A DNA stretch of 40,770 nt, taken from contig SCRN01000024.1 in the NCBI GenBank assembly GCA_004322045.1, forward strand, positions 1-40,770, given 5' to 3'. Made by a program: the position numbers and the translations under genes. The stretch comes from Paraburkholderia sp. Its GTDB lineage: Bacteria > Pseudomonadota > Gammaproteobacteria > Burkholderiales > Burkholderiaceae. Numbering within the stretch: the first letter of the stretch is position 1; every line of letters starts with the position of its first letter. Of the stretch, positions 8,046 to 17,226 are shown piece after piece. The notes beneath the pieces are model-generated. The model was not told the origin of the DNA. It did no database searches and was given only the letters and a program-made list of their open reading frames with translations.

Positions 8046-9953
8046 ATGGTTTCGATACGCCTACCCGACGGTTCGTCTCGACAGTACGATCACCCGGTGA
8101 CGGTGGCCGAGGTTGCGGCCTCGATCGGTCCCGGGCTTGCGAAAGCCGCGCTGGGCGGCAAGCTCGATGGCGAGCTCGTCGATACGTCCGCGCTGATCGA
8201 GCATGATGCATCGCTTGCGATCGTCACGGAAAAGGATGCGGACGGTCTCGACATCATTCGTCACTCGGCCGCTCACTTGTTGGCCTATGCGGTAAAGGAT
8301 CTTTACCCCGAGGCTCAAGTGACGATCGGGCCGGTCATCGATAACGGCTTCTATTACGATTTCGCCTATCAGCGGCCGTTTACGCCCGAGGATCTCGAGA
8401 AGATCGAAAAGCGGATGCAAGAGCTCGCGAAGAAGGATGAGCCGGTTTCGCGCCGTGTCGTCTCGCGCGACGAAGCTGTGGCGTACTTCAAGAGCATTGG
8501 CGAGAAGTACAAGGCCGAGATCATCGAATCGATTCCCGCGAGCGACGAGATCAAGCTCTATTCGCATGGCGGGTTCACGGATCTGTGCCGCGGCCCGCAC
8601 GTGCCGTCCACGGGCAAGCTCAAGGTCTTCAAGCTGATGAAGGTGGCGGGCGCGTATTGGCGCGGGGATTCGAAGAACGAGCAGCTGCAGCGAATTTACG
8701 GCACGGCTTGGGCGAAGAAGGAAGAGCAGGACGCGTATCTGCACATGCTCGAGGAAGCCGAGAAGCGTGATCACCGCAAGCTCGGTCGCCAACTCGATTT
8801 GTTCCATCTGCAAGACGAATCGCCAGGCATGGTGTTCTGGCATCCGAAGGGCTGGTCGTTGTGGCAGCAGGTCGAACAGTACATGCGCCGCCGCGTGAAC
8901 GAGGACGGCTATCTCGAGATCAAGACGCCGATGATCATGGACCGCTCGCTGTGGGAGGCCTCGGGTCATTGGCAGAACTATCGCGAGAACATGTTCACGA
9001 CGGAATCGGAAAAGCGCGACTATGCGATCAAGCCGATGAACTGCCCCGGGCACGTCCAAGTGTTCAAGCACGGCCTGCGTTCGTACCGCGACCTGCCGCT
9101 GCGCTACGCCGAATTCGGCTCGTGCCATCGCAACGAAGCCTCGGGCGCGCTGCACGGGCTCATGCGCGTGCGCGGTTTCGTGCAGGACGATGCGCACATC
9201 TTCTGCACGGAAGAGCAGTTCATCGAGGAATCGATCAAGTTCAACACGCTCGCGATGAGCGTCTACCGCGATTTCGGTTTCGAGAACATCGACATCAAGC
9301 TCTCGCTGCGTCCCGACCAGCGCGCCGGAACCGATGAAGTGTGGGATCGCGCGGAAGAAGGGTTGCGTCAGGCGCTCACGGCCTGCGGCTTGAAGTGGGA
9401 AGAGCTCGCGGGCGAGGGCGCGTTCTACGGCCCGAAGATCGAGTACCACATCAAGGATGCGCTCGGCCGTTCTTGGCAGTGCGGTACGCTGCAACTCGAC
9501 ATGGTGCTGCCCGAGCGGCTCGGCGCCGAGTTCGTGTCCGAGGACAATAGCCGCCGCCGGCCTGTCATGCTGCACCGGGCGATCGTCGGATCGATGGAAC
9601 GCTTTTTGGGTATTTTGATCGAGCACCATGCTGGTGCAATGCCGTCGTGGCTCGCTCCCACGCAGGCCGTCGTCATGAATATCGCCGAAAGCCAGGCCGA
9701 GTACGCGCGGTCGCTAGCCCAATCGTTGCAAAAACAAGGGCTTAGAATTGAGCTTGATTTGCGCAACGAGAAAATTAGCTATAAAATACGCGAGCATACG
9801 CTCGAAAAAGTGCCGCACTTGCTCGTGGTGGGCGACAAAGAGCGTGAAGCACAAACGGTAGCCGTGCGTGCCCGTGGCGGTGTCGATCTGGGTGTGATGC
9901 CTGTCGATGCCTTCGTTGAACGCCTGCGTCAGGACATTGCAGCGTTCAAGTAG
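8046..9953 (+). CDS. thrS: Threonine--tRNA ligase
   Basis: 635 residues, the normal size. ATG 8046 is chosen because GGAGAG lies just upstream and the protein then opens directly into the TGS domain ([15 protein letters not shown]); an upstream in-frame TTG would add 19 non-family residues. The N-terminal TGS domain (1-62) is followed by the editing domain with HSAAH (His73, His77) and DLCRGPH. The class II catalytic core has MNCPGH (zinc cysteine), motif 2 [19 protein letters not shown] and motif 3 [13 protein letters not shown], and the anticodon-binding domain is at the C terminus. It charges tRNA-Thr in the cytoplasm and clears mischarged Ser. It heads the cluster that continues with infC. 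Confidence 0.97.
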   Translation: MVSIRLPDGSSRQYDHPVTVAEVAASIGPGLAKAALGGKLDGELVDTSALIEHDASLAIVTEKDADGLDIIRHSAAHLLAYAVKDLYPEAQVTIGPVIDNGFYYDFAYQRPFTPEDLEKIEKRMQELAKKDEPVSRRVVSRDEAVAYFKSIGEKYKAEIIESIPASDEIKLYSHGGFTDLCRGPHVPSTGKLKVFKLMKVAGAYWRGDSKNEQLQRIYGTAWAKKEEQDAYLHMLEEAEKRDHRKLGRQLDLFHLQDESPGMVFWHPKGWSLWQQVEQYMRRRVNEDGYLEIKTPMIMDRSLWEASGHWQNYRENMFTTESEKRDYAIKPMNCPGHVQVFKHGLRSYRDLPLRYAEFGSCHRNEASGALHGLMRVRGFVQDDAHIFCTEEQFIEESIKFNTLAMSVYRDFGFENIDIKLSLRPDQRAGTDEVWDRAEEGLRQALTACGLKWEELAGEGAFYGPKIEYHIKDALGRSWQCGTLQLDMVLPERLGAEFVSEDNSRRRPVMLHRAIVGSMERFLGILIEHHAGAMPSWLAPTQAVVMNIAESQAEYARSLAQSLQKQGLRIELDLRNEKISYKIREHTLEKVPHLLVVGDKEREAQTVAVRARGGVDLGVMPVDAFVERLRQDIAAFK

Positions 9954-10002
9954 CCACTGCGGCAGCGCGGCTCGTTTTTTTAATTTTTAGAGGAAACACA
10001 AC

Positions 10003-10524
10003 ATCGCTACTGATAAGTCGCATCGCATCAACGGTGAAATTTCTGCACCCGAGGTGCGTCTAGTCGGAGTCGACAACGAACCGCTCGGCATCGTGAAACT
10101 GGCTGATGCTTTCCGCATGTCGGAACAGCAGGACGTGGATCTGGTGGAAATCGCGCCGCAAGCGGTTCCGCCGGTCTGCCGTTTGATGGATTACGGCAAG
10201 TTCAAGTACCAGGAAGCGAAGAAGCAGCACGAGGCGAAACTCAAGCAGAAGGTCATCCAGGTCAAGGAAGTGAAGTTCCGCCCGGGTACCGATGACGGCG
10301 ATTACAACGTCAAGCTGCGTAACCTCACGCGCTTCCTCGATGAGGGCGATAAGACGAAGATCACGTTGCGTTTTCGTGGGCGCGAAATGGCGCACCAGGA
10401 AATCGGCATGCGGATGCTCGAGCGCTTGCGCACTGATCTCGAAGAAGTCGGTCAGGTCGAGCAGATGCCGAAAATGGAAGGCCGCCAGATGATCATGATC
10501 TTGGCGCCGAAAAAGAAGAAGTAA
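10003..10524 (+). CDS. infC: Translation initiation factor IF-3, with ATC start codon
   Basis: 173 residues when started at ATC 10003. The frame has a TAG at 9988 and no ATG, GTG or TTG between it and ATC; the first conventional start (GTG 10054) would remove the conserved RINGEI segment. AGGAA (9991-9995) is seven bases upstream of the ATC. The sequence reads [21 protein letters not shown], then the IF3 N domain, a lysine-rich linker (about 80-90) and the C domain with [20 protein letters not shown]3 binds the 30S subunit and rejects non-standard start codons, so a rare start on its own gene gives autoregulation; in E. coli this is an AUU start. Ends with ILAPKKKK. Confidence 0.95.
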   Translation: MATDKSHRINGEISAPEVRLVGVDNEPLGIVKLADAFRMSEQQDVDLVEIAPQAVPPVCRLMDYGKFKYQEAKKQHEAKLKQKVIQVKEVKFRPGTDDGDYNVKLRNLTRFLDEGDKTKITLRFRGREMAHQEIGMRMLERLRTDLEEVGQVEQMPKMEGRQMIMILAPKKKK

Positions 10525-10611
10525 CGTGCGGCTGCGCCGTGCGGCCGCGGTTTGCGGCTGGCGGGCGTGTGCGGCGAAGCAGTCAGAGATGTAGCAGCGG
10601 ATTTCGACGAT

Positions 10612-10634
10612 CGTGCCCGGCGGCGCCGGGCACG
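10612..10634 (+). promoter_or_regulatory. Perfect hairpin in the infC-rpmI leader
   Basis: CGTGCCCGGC (10612-10621) and GCCGGGCACG (10625-10634) form a 10-bp stem with a 3-base loop, followed by TTTCTC. It lies in the unusually long 235-base gap between infC and rpmI, where L20 autoregulation acts in E. coli. It may be an attenuator, an L20 operator element or a processing site; the T-tract is too short for a strong terminator. Confidence 0.5.
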
Positions 10635-10759
10635 TTTCTCGAAAATGCGGCAGCCGGCAACGGCTGGCCGTACACAAGTGGACTGGGTTTCAAAGGGCGG
10701 ATCTGGGGCTTTTCGGCCGGCCGCACACCCATCGCCATCAAATAACGGAGTTGTTCGTC

Positions 10760-10957
10760 ATGCCTAAGATGAAGACCAAGAAGAGCGCTGCAAAGCGCTT
10801 CGTGGTGCGTCCGGGCGGTACCGTCAAGCGCGGTCAAGCCTTCAAGCGCCACATCCTCACGAAGAAAACCACGAAGAACAAGCGTCACCTGCGTGGTTCG
10901 ACGGCCGTTCACGAGTCCAATTTGGATTCCGTGCGCGCCATGATGCCCTTCGCCTAA
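10760..10957 (+). CDS. rpmI: 50S ribosomal protein L35
   Basis: 65 residues, highly basic, [20 protein letters not shown] at the N terminus and the standard L35 length. It is part of the large ribosomal subunit. ACGGAG (10745-10750) is nine bases upstream of the ATG. rplT follows after 29 bases, the usual infC-rpmI-rplT order. Longer in-frame upstream extension into the leader has no family support. Confidence 0.97.
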   Translation: MPKMKTKKSAAKRFVVRPGGTVKRGQAFKRHILTKKTTKNKRHLRGSTAVHESNLDSVRAMMPFA

Positions 10958-10986
10958 CCCTTAACCTTTACTCATAGGAGCGAAAC

Positions 10987-11346
10987 ATGCCTCGAGTCAA
11001 ACGTGGGGTTACGGCACGTGCCCGCCACAAGAAGATCATCAACCTGGCCAAGGGTTACCGCGGCCGTCGCAACAACGTTTACCGCATCGCGAAGCAAGCG
11101 GTCATGCGCGCAGGCCAATACGCCTACCGCGACCGTCGCAACAAGAAGCGCGTATTCCGTGCGCTGTGGATCACGCGTATCAACGCGGCAGTCCGTCAGC
11201 ACGACATGACGTACAGCGTGTTCATCAACGGCCTGAAGAAGGCGTCGATCGAACTCGACCGCAAGGTGCTGGCCGATATGGCTGTGTTCGACAAGGCCGC
11301 TTTTGCCGCGATCGTGAAGCAGGTGAAAGCCGCCGTTGCAGCCTAA
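10987..11346 (+). CDS. rplT: 50S ribosomal protein L20
   Basis: 119 residues, start with ATAGGAG upstream. The sequence [20 protein letters not shown], then the arginine/lysine-rich helix [20 protein letters not shown], is diagnostic. L20 is an early-assembling large-subunit protein that binds 23S rRNA, and in E. coli it also represses translation of rpmI-rplT. Two hairpins follow the gene, the second of which is an intrinsic terminator. Confidence 0.97.
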
Positions 11347-11374
11347 TTGACCGATTAGTACTGCGTGGTTCGTC

Positions 11375-11401
11375 GGGAACTCCGGTGCATGCCGGGTTCC
11401 C
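11375..11401 (+). promoter_or_regulatory. Stem-loop between rplT and the terminator
   Basis: GGGAAC-T-CCGG (11375-11385) pairs with CCGG-GTTCCC (11392-11401) around loop TGCATG, leaving one bulged T. It is 11 bases upstream of the terminator stem and has no T-tract of its own. It may protect the mRNA 3' end or take part in attenuation of pheST. Confidence 0.45.
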
Positions 11402-11412
11402 GATAGGAAAAC

Positions 11413-11440
11413 GGGGCTCTTCACCGAGCCCCTTTTTTTT
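11413..11440 (+). terminator. Intrinsic terminator between rplT and pheS
   Basis: GGGGCTC (11413-11419) and GAGCCCC (11426-11432) form a perfect 7-bp stem with a 6-base loop, followed by eight T residues. It ends the thrS-rplT transcript or acts as an attenuator in front of pheST. No Phe-rich leader peptide is visible before it. Confidence 0.88.
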
Positions 11441-11481
11441 GCTGGCTCGTAATCTTCACCGACGTTGAAAAGATGGGATCA

Positions 11482-12495
11482 ATGGATCTGGACCGGATTG
11501 TCGCCGACGCGCAAGAAGCTTTCTCCCGGGCGCCTGACGGCGCGACGCTCGAAAACGAGAAGGCCCGTTTTCTCGGCAAGGCGGGCATGTTGACCGAACT
11601 GCTCAAGGGGCTCGGCAAGCTCGAGCCCGAAGCGCGCAAGACCGAGGGCGCACGCATCAACGTCGCGAAGCAGCAGGTCGAAGCTGCGCTTGCCGCGCGG
11701 CGCGAAGCTTTGGCTCAGGCGCTGCTCGAGCAGCGCCTCACGGCCGAGGCCATCGACGTCACATTGCCCGGGCGTGGCCGCGGCGCCGGCAGCTTGCACC
11801 CTGTGATGCAAACCTGGGAGCGGGTCGAACGCATTTTCGGCTCGATCGGTTTCGACGTGGCGGATGGCCCCGAGATCGAAACCGATTGGTACAACTTCAC
11901 CGCGCTCAACAGCCCCGAAAATCATCCCGCGCGTTCGATGCAAGACACGTTCTACGTCGACGGTCAGGACGCGGGCGGCCGCCCGTTGCTGCTGCGCACG
12001 CATACGAGCCCGATGCAGGTTCGCTACGCGCGCAGCAATAAGCCGCCGATCAAAGTCATCGTGCCGGGTCGCACGTATCGCGTCGATAGCGACGCGACGC
12101 ACTCGCCGATGTTCAATCAGGTCGAAGGCTTGTGGATCGACGAGAACATCAGCTTTGCCGATCTGAAGGGCGTCTACGCCGATTTCCTGAAGAAATTCTT
12201 CGAGCGCGACGATATCCTCGTGCGCTTTAGGCCCTCGTATTTCCCGTTCACCGAGCCCTCGGCCGAAATCGACATGAAGTTCGAGGAAGGCAAGAACGCG
12301 GGCAAATGGCTCGAAATTTCGGGCTCGGGGCAAGTGCATCCGAACGTGATTCGCAACATGGGCCTGGACCCCGAGCGCTACATCGGTTTTGCGTTCGGCA
12401 GCGGCCTCGAACGCCTGACGATGTTGCGCTATGGCGTGCAGGATTTACGGCTGTTCTTCGAGAACGATCTGCGCTTCTTGCGGCAATTCGCGTAA
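11482..12495 (+). CDS. pheS: Phenylalanine--tRNA ligase alpha subunit
   Basis: 337 residues from ATG 11482 ([14 protein letters not shown]), the family-like start; ATG 11473 three codons earlier has no ribosome site. An N-terminal coiled-coil tRNA-binding arm (about 1-90) is followed by the class II catalytic core, with [32 protein letters not shown], the [21 protein letters not shown] motif 2 region and [17 protein letters not shown] motif 3. With PheT it forms an alpha2beta2 enzyme that charges tRNA-Phe. It is separated from rplT by a terminator and runs into pheT after 113 bases. Confidence 0.97.
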   Translation: MDLDRIVADAQEAFSRAPDGATLENEKARFLGKAGMLTELLKGLGKLEPEARKTEGARINVAKQQVEAALAARREALAQALLEQRLTAEAIDVTLPGRGRGAGSLHPVMQTWERVERIFGSIGFDVADGPEIETDWYNFTALNSPENHPARSMQDTFYVDGQDAGGRPLLLRTHTSPMQVRYARSNKPPIKVIVPGRTYRVDSDATHSPMFNQVEGLWIDENISFADLKGVYADFLKKFFERDDILVRFRPSYFPFTEPSAEIDMKFEEGKNAGKWLEISGSGQVHPNVIRNMGLDPERYIGFAFGSGLERLTMLRYGVQDLRLFFENDLRFLRQFA

Positions 12496-12608
12496 CGCGC
12501 GTCGAGATCTGGCGAGCAGCCGAAAGCCGCGAGCGGTGCCTGACCCAGCGAACGCTCATCGCGCGCTGCCCGACAGGCATGGACCCACTCCTACGAATGT
12601 AGACACAC

Positions 12609-15038
12609 ATGCAATTCCCTGAATCCTGGCTCCGAACGTTTGTCGATCCGCAACTGACGACGGAGGAACTGTCGCACGCCTTGACGATGGCTGGCCTCGA
12701 AGTCGAGTCGCTGCGGTCCGCCGCGCCGCCGACCTCGAAGATCGTCGTCGGTCGCGTGCTCGAAGTGGTCAAGCATCCCGACGCGGACAAGCTCAACGTT
12801 TGTCAGGTCGATGCGGGAACGGGCTCGGTGCTCAACATCGTGTGCGGCGCGCCGAACGTCGCGCCCGGCATCAAGGTGCCCGTCGCGCTCGTCGGCGCCC
12901 AATTGCCGCCGGCCGACGAGGGCGGTGCGCCGTTCGTCATCAAGCTCTCGAAGCTGCGCGGCGTGCAAAGCGAAGGCATGCTGTGTTCGGCGCGAGAACT
13001 CAAGCTTTCCGAAGACCACAGCGGTCTCATGATCTTGGCGGAAGACACGCCGATCGGTCAGGACATCCGCGAGGCGCTACGCCTGGACGATCAGATTTTC
13101 GAGATCAAGCTGACGCCGAACAAGGCCGATTGCCTTTCCGTCTTCGGCGTTGCACGCGAGACGGCCGCGATCACCGGCGCGCGGCTCACGCCGCTTGCCA
13201 TCGAGCCCGTCGACGTCAAGCTCCACGAACGCTTGCCCGTGAAAATCGCGGCGCCCGATCTATGCGGGCGCTTTTCGGGCCGCGTGATCCGCGGCGTGAA
13301 CGCACGCGCCAAGACGCCGCAGTGGATGGTCGAGCGGCTCGAGCGCTCGGGACAACGGAGCATTTCGGCGCTGGTCGATATCTCCAATTACGTCATGCTC
13401 GAACTCGGCCGCCCGTCCCACGTGTTCGATCTCGACAAGATCCACGGCGGCATCGAAGTGCGCTGGGGGCGTCGCGGCGAGCGCTTGATGCTGCTCAACG
13501 GCAACACGGTGGAGCTCGATGAAACGGTTGGCGTCATTGCCGACGATCGCCAAGTCGAAAGCCTGGCCGGCATCATGGGCGGCGATAGCACCGCGGTCAC
13601 GCTCGATACGACGAACGTCTATCTCGAAGCGGCTTTCTGGTGGCCCGACAGCATTCGCGGCCGCGCGCGCAAATACAACTTCTCGACCGATGCCGCGCAT
13701 CGTTTCGAACGCGGCGTCGACTATGACACGACGGCGTTGCATATCGAGCGCATCACGCGCCTCATTCTCGACGTCTGCGGCGGCGAGGCTGGCCCGGTCG
13801 ACGATCAGGTGGTCAATCTCCCGCAGCGGCCGCCCGTGACCATGCGCGTCGCTCGCGCCCAACGTGTCATCGGCATTCCGATCGAGGCCGATGAAATGGC
13901 GCGCATTTTCACGCGCCTTGGCCTCGAATATGAATTCGACGGCGAGATCTTCGCTGTCACGCCGCCCTCGTATCGCTTCGATATCGAGATCGAGGAAGAT
14001 CTCATCGAAGAAGTCGCGCGAATTCACGGCTTCGAGAAGATTCCGGCGCGTCCTCCGGTGGCGGCGAACGAGATGCGCGCGACGAACGAGACGAGCCGCT
14101 CGATTCACGCGCTGCGTCACGCGCTCGCGGCGCGTGATTACGCGGAGACGATCAACTTCAGCTTCGTCGACGCAAGCTGGGAACGCGACTTCGCCGGCAA
14201 CGACGCGCCTGTGCGTGTGGTCAATCCGATCGCGAGCCAGATGTCGGTGATGCGCACGACGCTGTTCGGCAGCTTGATCGACGTGCTTCGCCACAACCTG
14301 AATCGCCGCGCCGAGCGCGTGCGCGTCTTCGAAGCAGGGCGGGTGTTCTTGCGCGACGCATCCGTGGCGGCAAGCGAGATGGCGGTCGAGGGGTATGCGC
14401 AACCCAAGCGCATCGGTGCGCTCGCCTATGGTCCTGTCTCCGAGGAGCAATGGGGCTTGGCCACGCGCATGGTTGATTTCTTCGACGTGAAAGGCGACGT
14501 CGAGGCTTTGTTCGCACCGCGCGTCGCGCGCTTCGTTGCAGCGGCGCATCCGGCGCTGCATCCGGGCCGCAGCGCCCGCATCGAAGTGGATGGACAATGC
14601 GCTGGCTGGATCGGCGAATTGCATCCGCGCTGGATGCAGCAATACGATTTGCCGCATGCGCCGATTCTCTTCGAAATCGATGCGCAGGCGCTGATGGAGC
14701 GGGCATTGCCTACGCTCGCGGAAGTCTCGAAGTATCCGCCTGTGCGGCGCGACATCGCGGTGGTTGTCAACCAAAATGTGGAAGTTCAAGCCTTGCTCGA
14801 CGAGATGCACAAGGCGTTGAGCGAAGACGCCTGCAAGTTTGTTCAAAGGGTTGCGCTCTTCGATGAATTTCGTGCAAAATCAAGCACTTCCGGTGGAATG
14901 GCGGCGCATGAGAAAAGCCTTGCCTTCCGTGTGACCCTGCAAGATACTGGCGGCACGCTGCAGGACGAGACGGTCGATTTGGCCGTCAAAACCCTAGTGG
15001 ATCGCTTGGCTCGAGTCTACGGTGCGCGGTTGCGCTGA
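12609..15038 (+). CDS. pheT: Phenylalanine--tRNA ligase beta subunit
   Basis: 809 residues, the normal size of the bacterial long form. The domains in order are an N-terminal tRNA-binding OB domain (about 40-150, with [15 protein letters not shown]), the B3/B4 editing domain, B5 (about 400-475), a catalytic-like core, and a C-terminal FDX-ACB anticodon-binding domain (from about 700, [15 protein letters not shown]). The beta subunit binds tRNA-Phe and edits Tyr-tRNA-Phe. The start ATG has no strong Shine-Dalgarno sequence. ihfA follows 55 bases later, the standard pheST-ihfA arrangement. Confidence 0.97.
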   Translation: MQFPESWLRTFVDPQLTTEELSHALTMAGLEVESLRSAAPPTSKIVVGRVLEVVKHPDADKLNVCQVDAGTGSVLNIVCGAPNVAPGIKVPVALVGAQLPPADEGGAPFVIKLSKLRGVQSEGMLCSARELKLSEDHSGLMILAEDTPIGQDIREALRLDDQIFEIKLTPNKADCLSVFGVARETAAITGARLTPLAIEPVDVKLHERLPVKIAAPDLCGRFSGRVIRGVNARAKTPQWMVERLERSGQRSISALVDISNYVMLELGRPSHVFDLDKIHGGIEVRWGRRGERLMLLNGNTVELDETVGVIADDRQVESLAGIMGGDSTAVTLDTTNVYLEAAFWWPDSIRGRARKYNFSTDAAHRFERGVDYDTTALHIERITRLILDVCGGEAGPVDDQVVNLPQRPPVTMRVARAQRVIGIPIEADEMARIFTRLGLEYEFDGEIFAVTPPSYRFDIEIEEDLIEEVARIHGFEKIPARPPVAANEMRATNETSRSIHALRHALAARDYAETINFSFVDASWERDFAGNDAPVRVVNPIASQMSVMRTTLFGSLIDVLRHNLNRRAERVRVFEAGRVFLRDASVAASEMAVEGYAQPKRIGALAYGPVSEEQWGLATRMVDFFDVKGDVEALFAPRVARFVAAAHPALHPGRSARIEVDGQCAGWIGELHPRWMQQYDLPHAPILFEIDAQALMERALPTLAEVSKYPPVRRDIAVVVNQNVEVQALLDEMHKALSEDACKFVQRVALFDEFRAKSSTSGGMAAHEKSLAFRVTLQDTGGTLQDETVDLAVKTLVDRLARVYGARLR

Positions 15039-15093
15039 TAACGCGAGGATGCTCGCAAGGGCGTCCGCGCGCGGCTAGTCGCCGTTTTTAGAC

Positions 15094-15510
15094 ATGAACG
15101 AAATGAACTCGAGTGATTTCGAAGCCCTACTTGCGGCGCAGCGTGGCGCCATGATTCGCGAAATACCGACATCGCCTGTCGGCTCGTCCGCTTCCACGGA
15201 AACGCCGACCCTGACCAAAGCCGAATTGGCCGAGCTGTTGTTCGACAATGTGGGGTTGAACAAGCGCGAGGCCAAGGATATGGTCGAGGCGTTTTTCGAG
15301 GTGATTCGCGACGCGCTCGAAGGCGGCGATAGTGTGAAGTTGTCGGGCTTCGGTAATTTTCAATTGCGCGACAAGCCGCAGCGGCCGGGGCGCAATCCGA
15401 AAACGGGCGAAGCGATTCCGATTGCGGCGCGACGCGTCGTGACGTTTCATGCAAGTCAAAAGCTGAAAGCGCTGGTCGAGAGCGGCGCCGAGGCTGCTTT
15501 GCCGCGCTAG
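15094..15510 (+). CDS. ihfA: Integration host factor subunit alpha, with N-terminal extension
   Basis: 138 residues against about 99 in E. coli. The HU/IHF fold starts at about residue 38 ([32 protein letters not shown]), and the DNA-intercalating arm is [12 protein letters not shown]. The first 37 residues ([20 protein letters not shown]...SSASTE) are outside the fold and probably disordered. With IHF-beta it bends DNA at specific sites in transcription, replication and recombination. Alternative starts at 15103 and 15151 would shorten the extension; none has a clear ribosome site. It is co-oriented with pheT and the next MerR gene. Confidence 0.94.
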   Translation: MNEMNSSDFEALLAAQRGAMIREIPTSPVGSSASTETPTLTKAELAELLFDNVGLNKREAKDMVEAFFEVIRDALEGGDSVKLSGFGNFQLRDKPQRPGRNPKTGEAIPIAARRVVTFHASQKLKALVESGAEAALPR

Positions 15511-15557
15511 GTTTCAACGCGTTGCGGCGCGCCTTTCACCACGACGGTTAACCGACG

Positions 15558-15980
15558 ATGACAACGACGGTCGAGAAAGTCGTCTTGCCTCCGATTCCGG
15601 CGAAGCGGTACTTCACGATCGGTGAGGTCAGCGAGCTGTGTGGCGTAAAGCCGCATGTGCTGAGGTACTGGGAACAGGAGTTTACGCAACTGCGTCCGGT
15701 TAAGCGGCGCGGTAATCGTCGCTATTATCAGCATCACGAAGTGCTATTGATACGGCGCATTCGTGAATTGCTGTACGAGCAAGGCTTTACGATCAACGGT
15801 GCGCGCAACAAGCTCGATGCGCGCGGGGCGGTGATCGATCAGGATGGCGAGGCACCGCAGGCGCCTCAGATCCAGGAGGGCGCCGACATCGCGGCGTCTC
15901 ATCCGGATGGCGGCGGGAACGTCGATGTCGCGCAACTGCGCAAGGAGCTCATCGGCATTGTCGACCTCCTGCGCGGATAG
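15558..15980 (+). CDS. MerR-family transcriptional regulator
   Basis: 140 residues. The MerR winged HTH lies at about 18-85 (YFTIGEVSELCGVKPHVLRYWEQEF, then RRGNRRYYQHHEVLLIRRIRELLYEQGFTI). The C-terminal part (90-140) is short, acidic and lacks metal-binding cysteines, so a metal-sensing role is unlikely. A MerR protein directly after ihfA is the standard arrangement in many Proteobacteria; its targets are generally not known. It lies 47 bases after ihfA and probably shares its transcript. Confidence 0.92.
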   Translation: MTTTVEKVVLPPIPAKRYFTIGEVSELCGVKPHVLRYWEQEFTQLRPVKRRGNRRYYQHHEVLLIRRIRELLYEQGFTINGARNKLDARGAVIDQDGEAPQAPQIQEGADIAASHPDGGGNVDVAQLRKELIGIVDLLRG

Positions 15981-15994
15981 TTTTGCGCAAGTAG

Positions 15995-16027
15995 TTCTAA
16001 ACGGTGAGAGTGTCTGTTATACTCTCA
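15995..16027 (+). promoter_or_regulatory. Promoter of tRNA-Pro with overlapping inverted repeat
   Basis: The -10 TATACT is at 16018-16023, with a weak -35 TTCTAA at 15995-16000 (17-base spacing). An inverted repeat TGAGAGT (16005-16011) / ACTCTCA (16021-16027) spans the -10 element. The tRNA starts 11 bases after the -10. Confidence 0.55.
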
Positions 16028-16033
16028 TGCTTT

Positions 16034-16110
<77 letters not shown>

Positions 16111-16116
16111 GACTTG

Positions 16117-16151
16117 AAACCCGCGTCAGCTAAGGCTGTCGCGGGTTTTTT
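16117..16151 (+). terminator. Intrinsic terminator after tRNA-Pro
   Basis: AAACCCGCG (16117-16125) pairs with CGCGGGTTT (16140-16148), and an inner CAGC/GCTG helix continues it; the stem runs into a T-rich tail (TTTTTTA). It is only seven bases after the tRNA CCA. Confidence 0.9.
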
Positions 16152-16167
16152 ATTGTTCGCGCGAACC

Positions 16168-16626
16168 CTACTGCCTGATGAACGGCGCTTGCGTTTGCTG
16201 GCCTTGTTGAAACGCGGATATGACCGCCTGCGCCATCCCGAGATGGGACGATTGCGTGGCGTAATACGCGCCGACGACGGTTCCTACTACCGCCAGAACG
16301 ACAGTCGATGTGGCCAGCCACATATGCGCCTTCAGCGTCGACGCGCTCTGCGCAGCAGCGGCTGCCTGTTGATAGAGCAATTCCAATCGCTTGTCGCGCT
16401 CATCGAGTCGTTTGTCACGCTCGTTGAACCGTTCATCGAGCCGCTTGTCGCGCTCATCGAGCCGCTTATCGCGCTCAGCGAACATCGTGAGCAACCGTTG
16501 CTCCCTTTCCTCGGCGCGCACTTCAAACGCATCCAACCGCGCTATCGCCGCAGCGATGCGCGCGTCCATTCGGGCCTCGACCGCCTCGATGCGTGCTTCG
16601 AATTCATCTCTCGTTACGCTAGTCAT
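16168..16626 (-). CDS. Coiled-coil protein with C-terminal membrane anchor (unknown function)
   Basis: 152 residues from ATG 16626 (MTSVTRDEFEARIEAVEARM). Residues 5-90 form a long, charged coiled coil. Within it ERDKRLD is repeated four times (7-7-4-7-7 spacing, with ERFN as the 4-residue break), visible in the DNA as imperfect 21-base repeats. After an Ala-rich hinge a single membrane helix follows (about 103-125, WLATSTVVLAVVGTVVGAYYA) and then a short tail rich in Gln. It looks like a tail-anchored protein whose coiled coil faces the cytoplasm, similar in layout to DUF1640-type proteins. Function unknown. It lies alone on the minus strand between the tRNA-Pro terminator and a 600-base gap. 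Confidence 0.75.
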   Translation of the reverse strand: MTSVTRDEFEARIEAVEARMDARIAAAIARLDAFEVRAEEREQRLLTMFAERDKRLDERDKRLDERFNERDKRLDERDKRLELLYQQAAAAAQSASTLKAHMWLATSTVVLAVVGTVVGAYYATQSSHLGMAQAVISAFQQGQQTQAPFIRQ

Positions 16627-17226
16627 TGAACATCCCTGTCCTGCAAATGGTGATGGCCCCAGGGCCGATGGCGCGGCGCGGTCGTTTTCGCGGCGGCTTC
16701 GAGTGACATGAGCCGGCGGCCGAACGACCACCCATACGACGCACTGAGTCCGATGCATAAGTAACGTTTGCCGTGTTTCGGTTCCAGATCGGCCACGGTG
16801 TCCGATCCGGCCCCGCTCGGCCGCCCGTCCAGCCGGGCATTGGTTGCCCCCACAACGTTCTGACTCAATCCATTCGCGCGCGAGCGAGTCGCTACCCTAT
16901 AAACGCGCCCGCCCGGTTTTTGTCAGATGAATCCTACGGGCCGGTCTGCGAAGCCCACGCCAATCTCCGACTGCGCCGATTTCGCCGCGAAGCCGCATTT
17001 GGAATACTTCACATCAACAAGTAGCGCCACTGACCACGCAACGGCAACGTTGCAGCAACGAGGCAGGTCGAACGAGACCCCCGATAGCTCGAAGAAACAG
17101 GGTAGCCACTTGAAGCCTAACGCCAGTTAGTTAGGACTACTAATGGATGCTCAAGCGTGCAAGAGGCCAGGCGGCTAAGCGCCCCAAAGCCTCGTGCCCC
17201 GGCCAACTTCTTTTCGAGCTTCAGTC
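16627..17226. other. 600-base region with no convincing gene
   Basis: No frame here has both a ribosome site and protein-like composition. A minus-strand frame (16623-16868, TTG start) overlaps the coiled-coil start by ATGA but shows no domain. An inverted repeat CCTAAC-8-GTTAGG (17116-17135) lies about 90 bases before the lipoprotein gene and may be a regulatory site for it. Confidence 0.4.

Noticed and set aside
8061-9629. 522-codon open frame antisense to thrS
   Set aside because: High-GC coding DNA commonly leaves the complementary frame open; the sequence has no domain and no ribosome site, while thrS is unmistakable.
13260-14846. 528-codon open frame antisense to pheT
   Set aside because: Shadow of pheT; no domain or start signal.
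16623-16868. Minus-strand frame coupled by ATGA to the coiled-coil gene
   Set aside because: TTG start without ribosome site, no domain, and composition like neighbouring random frames.
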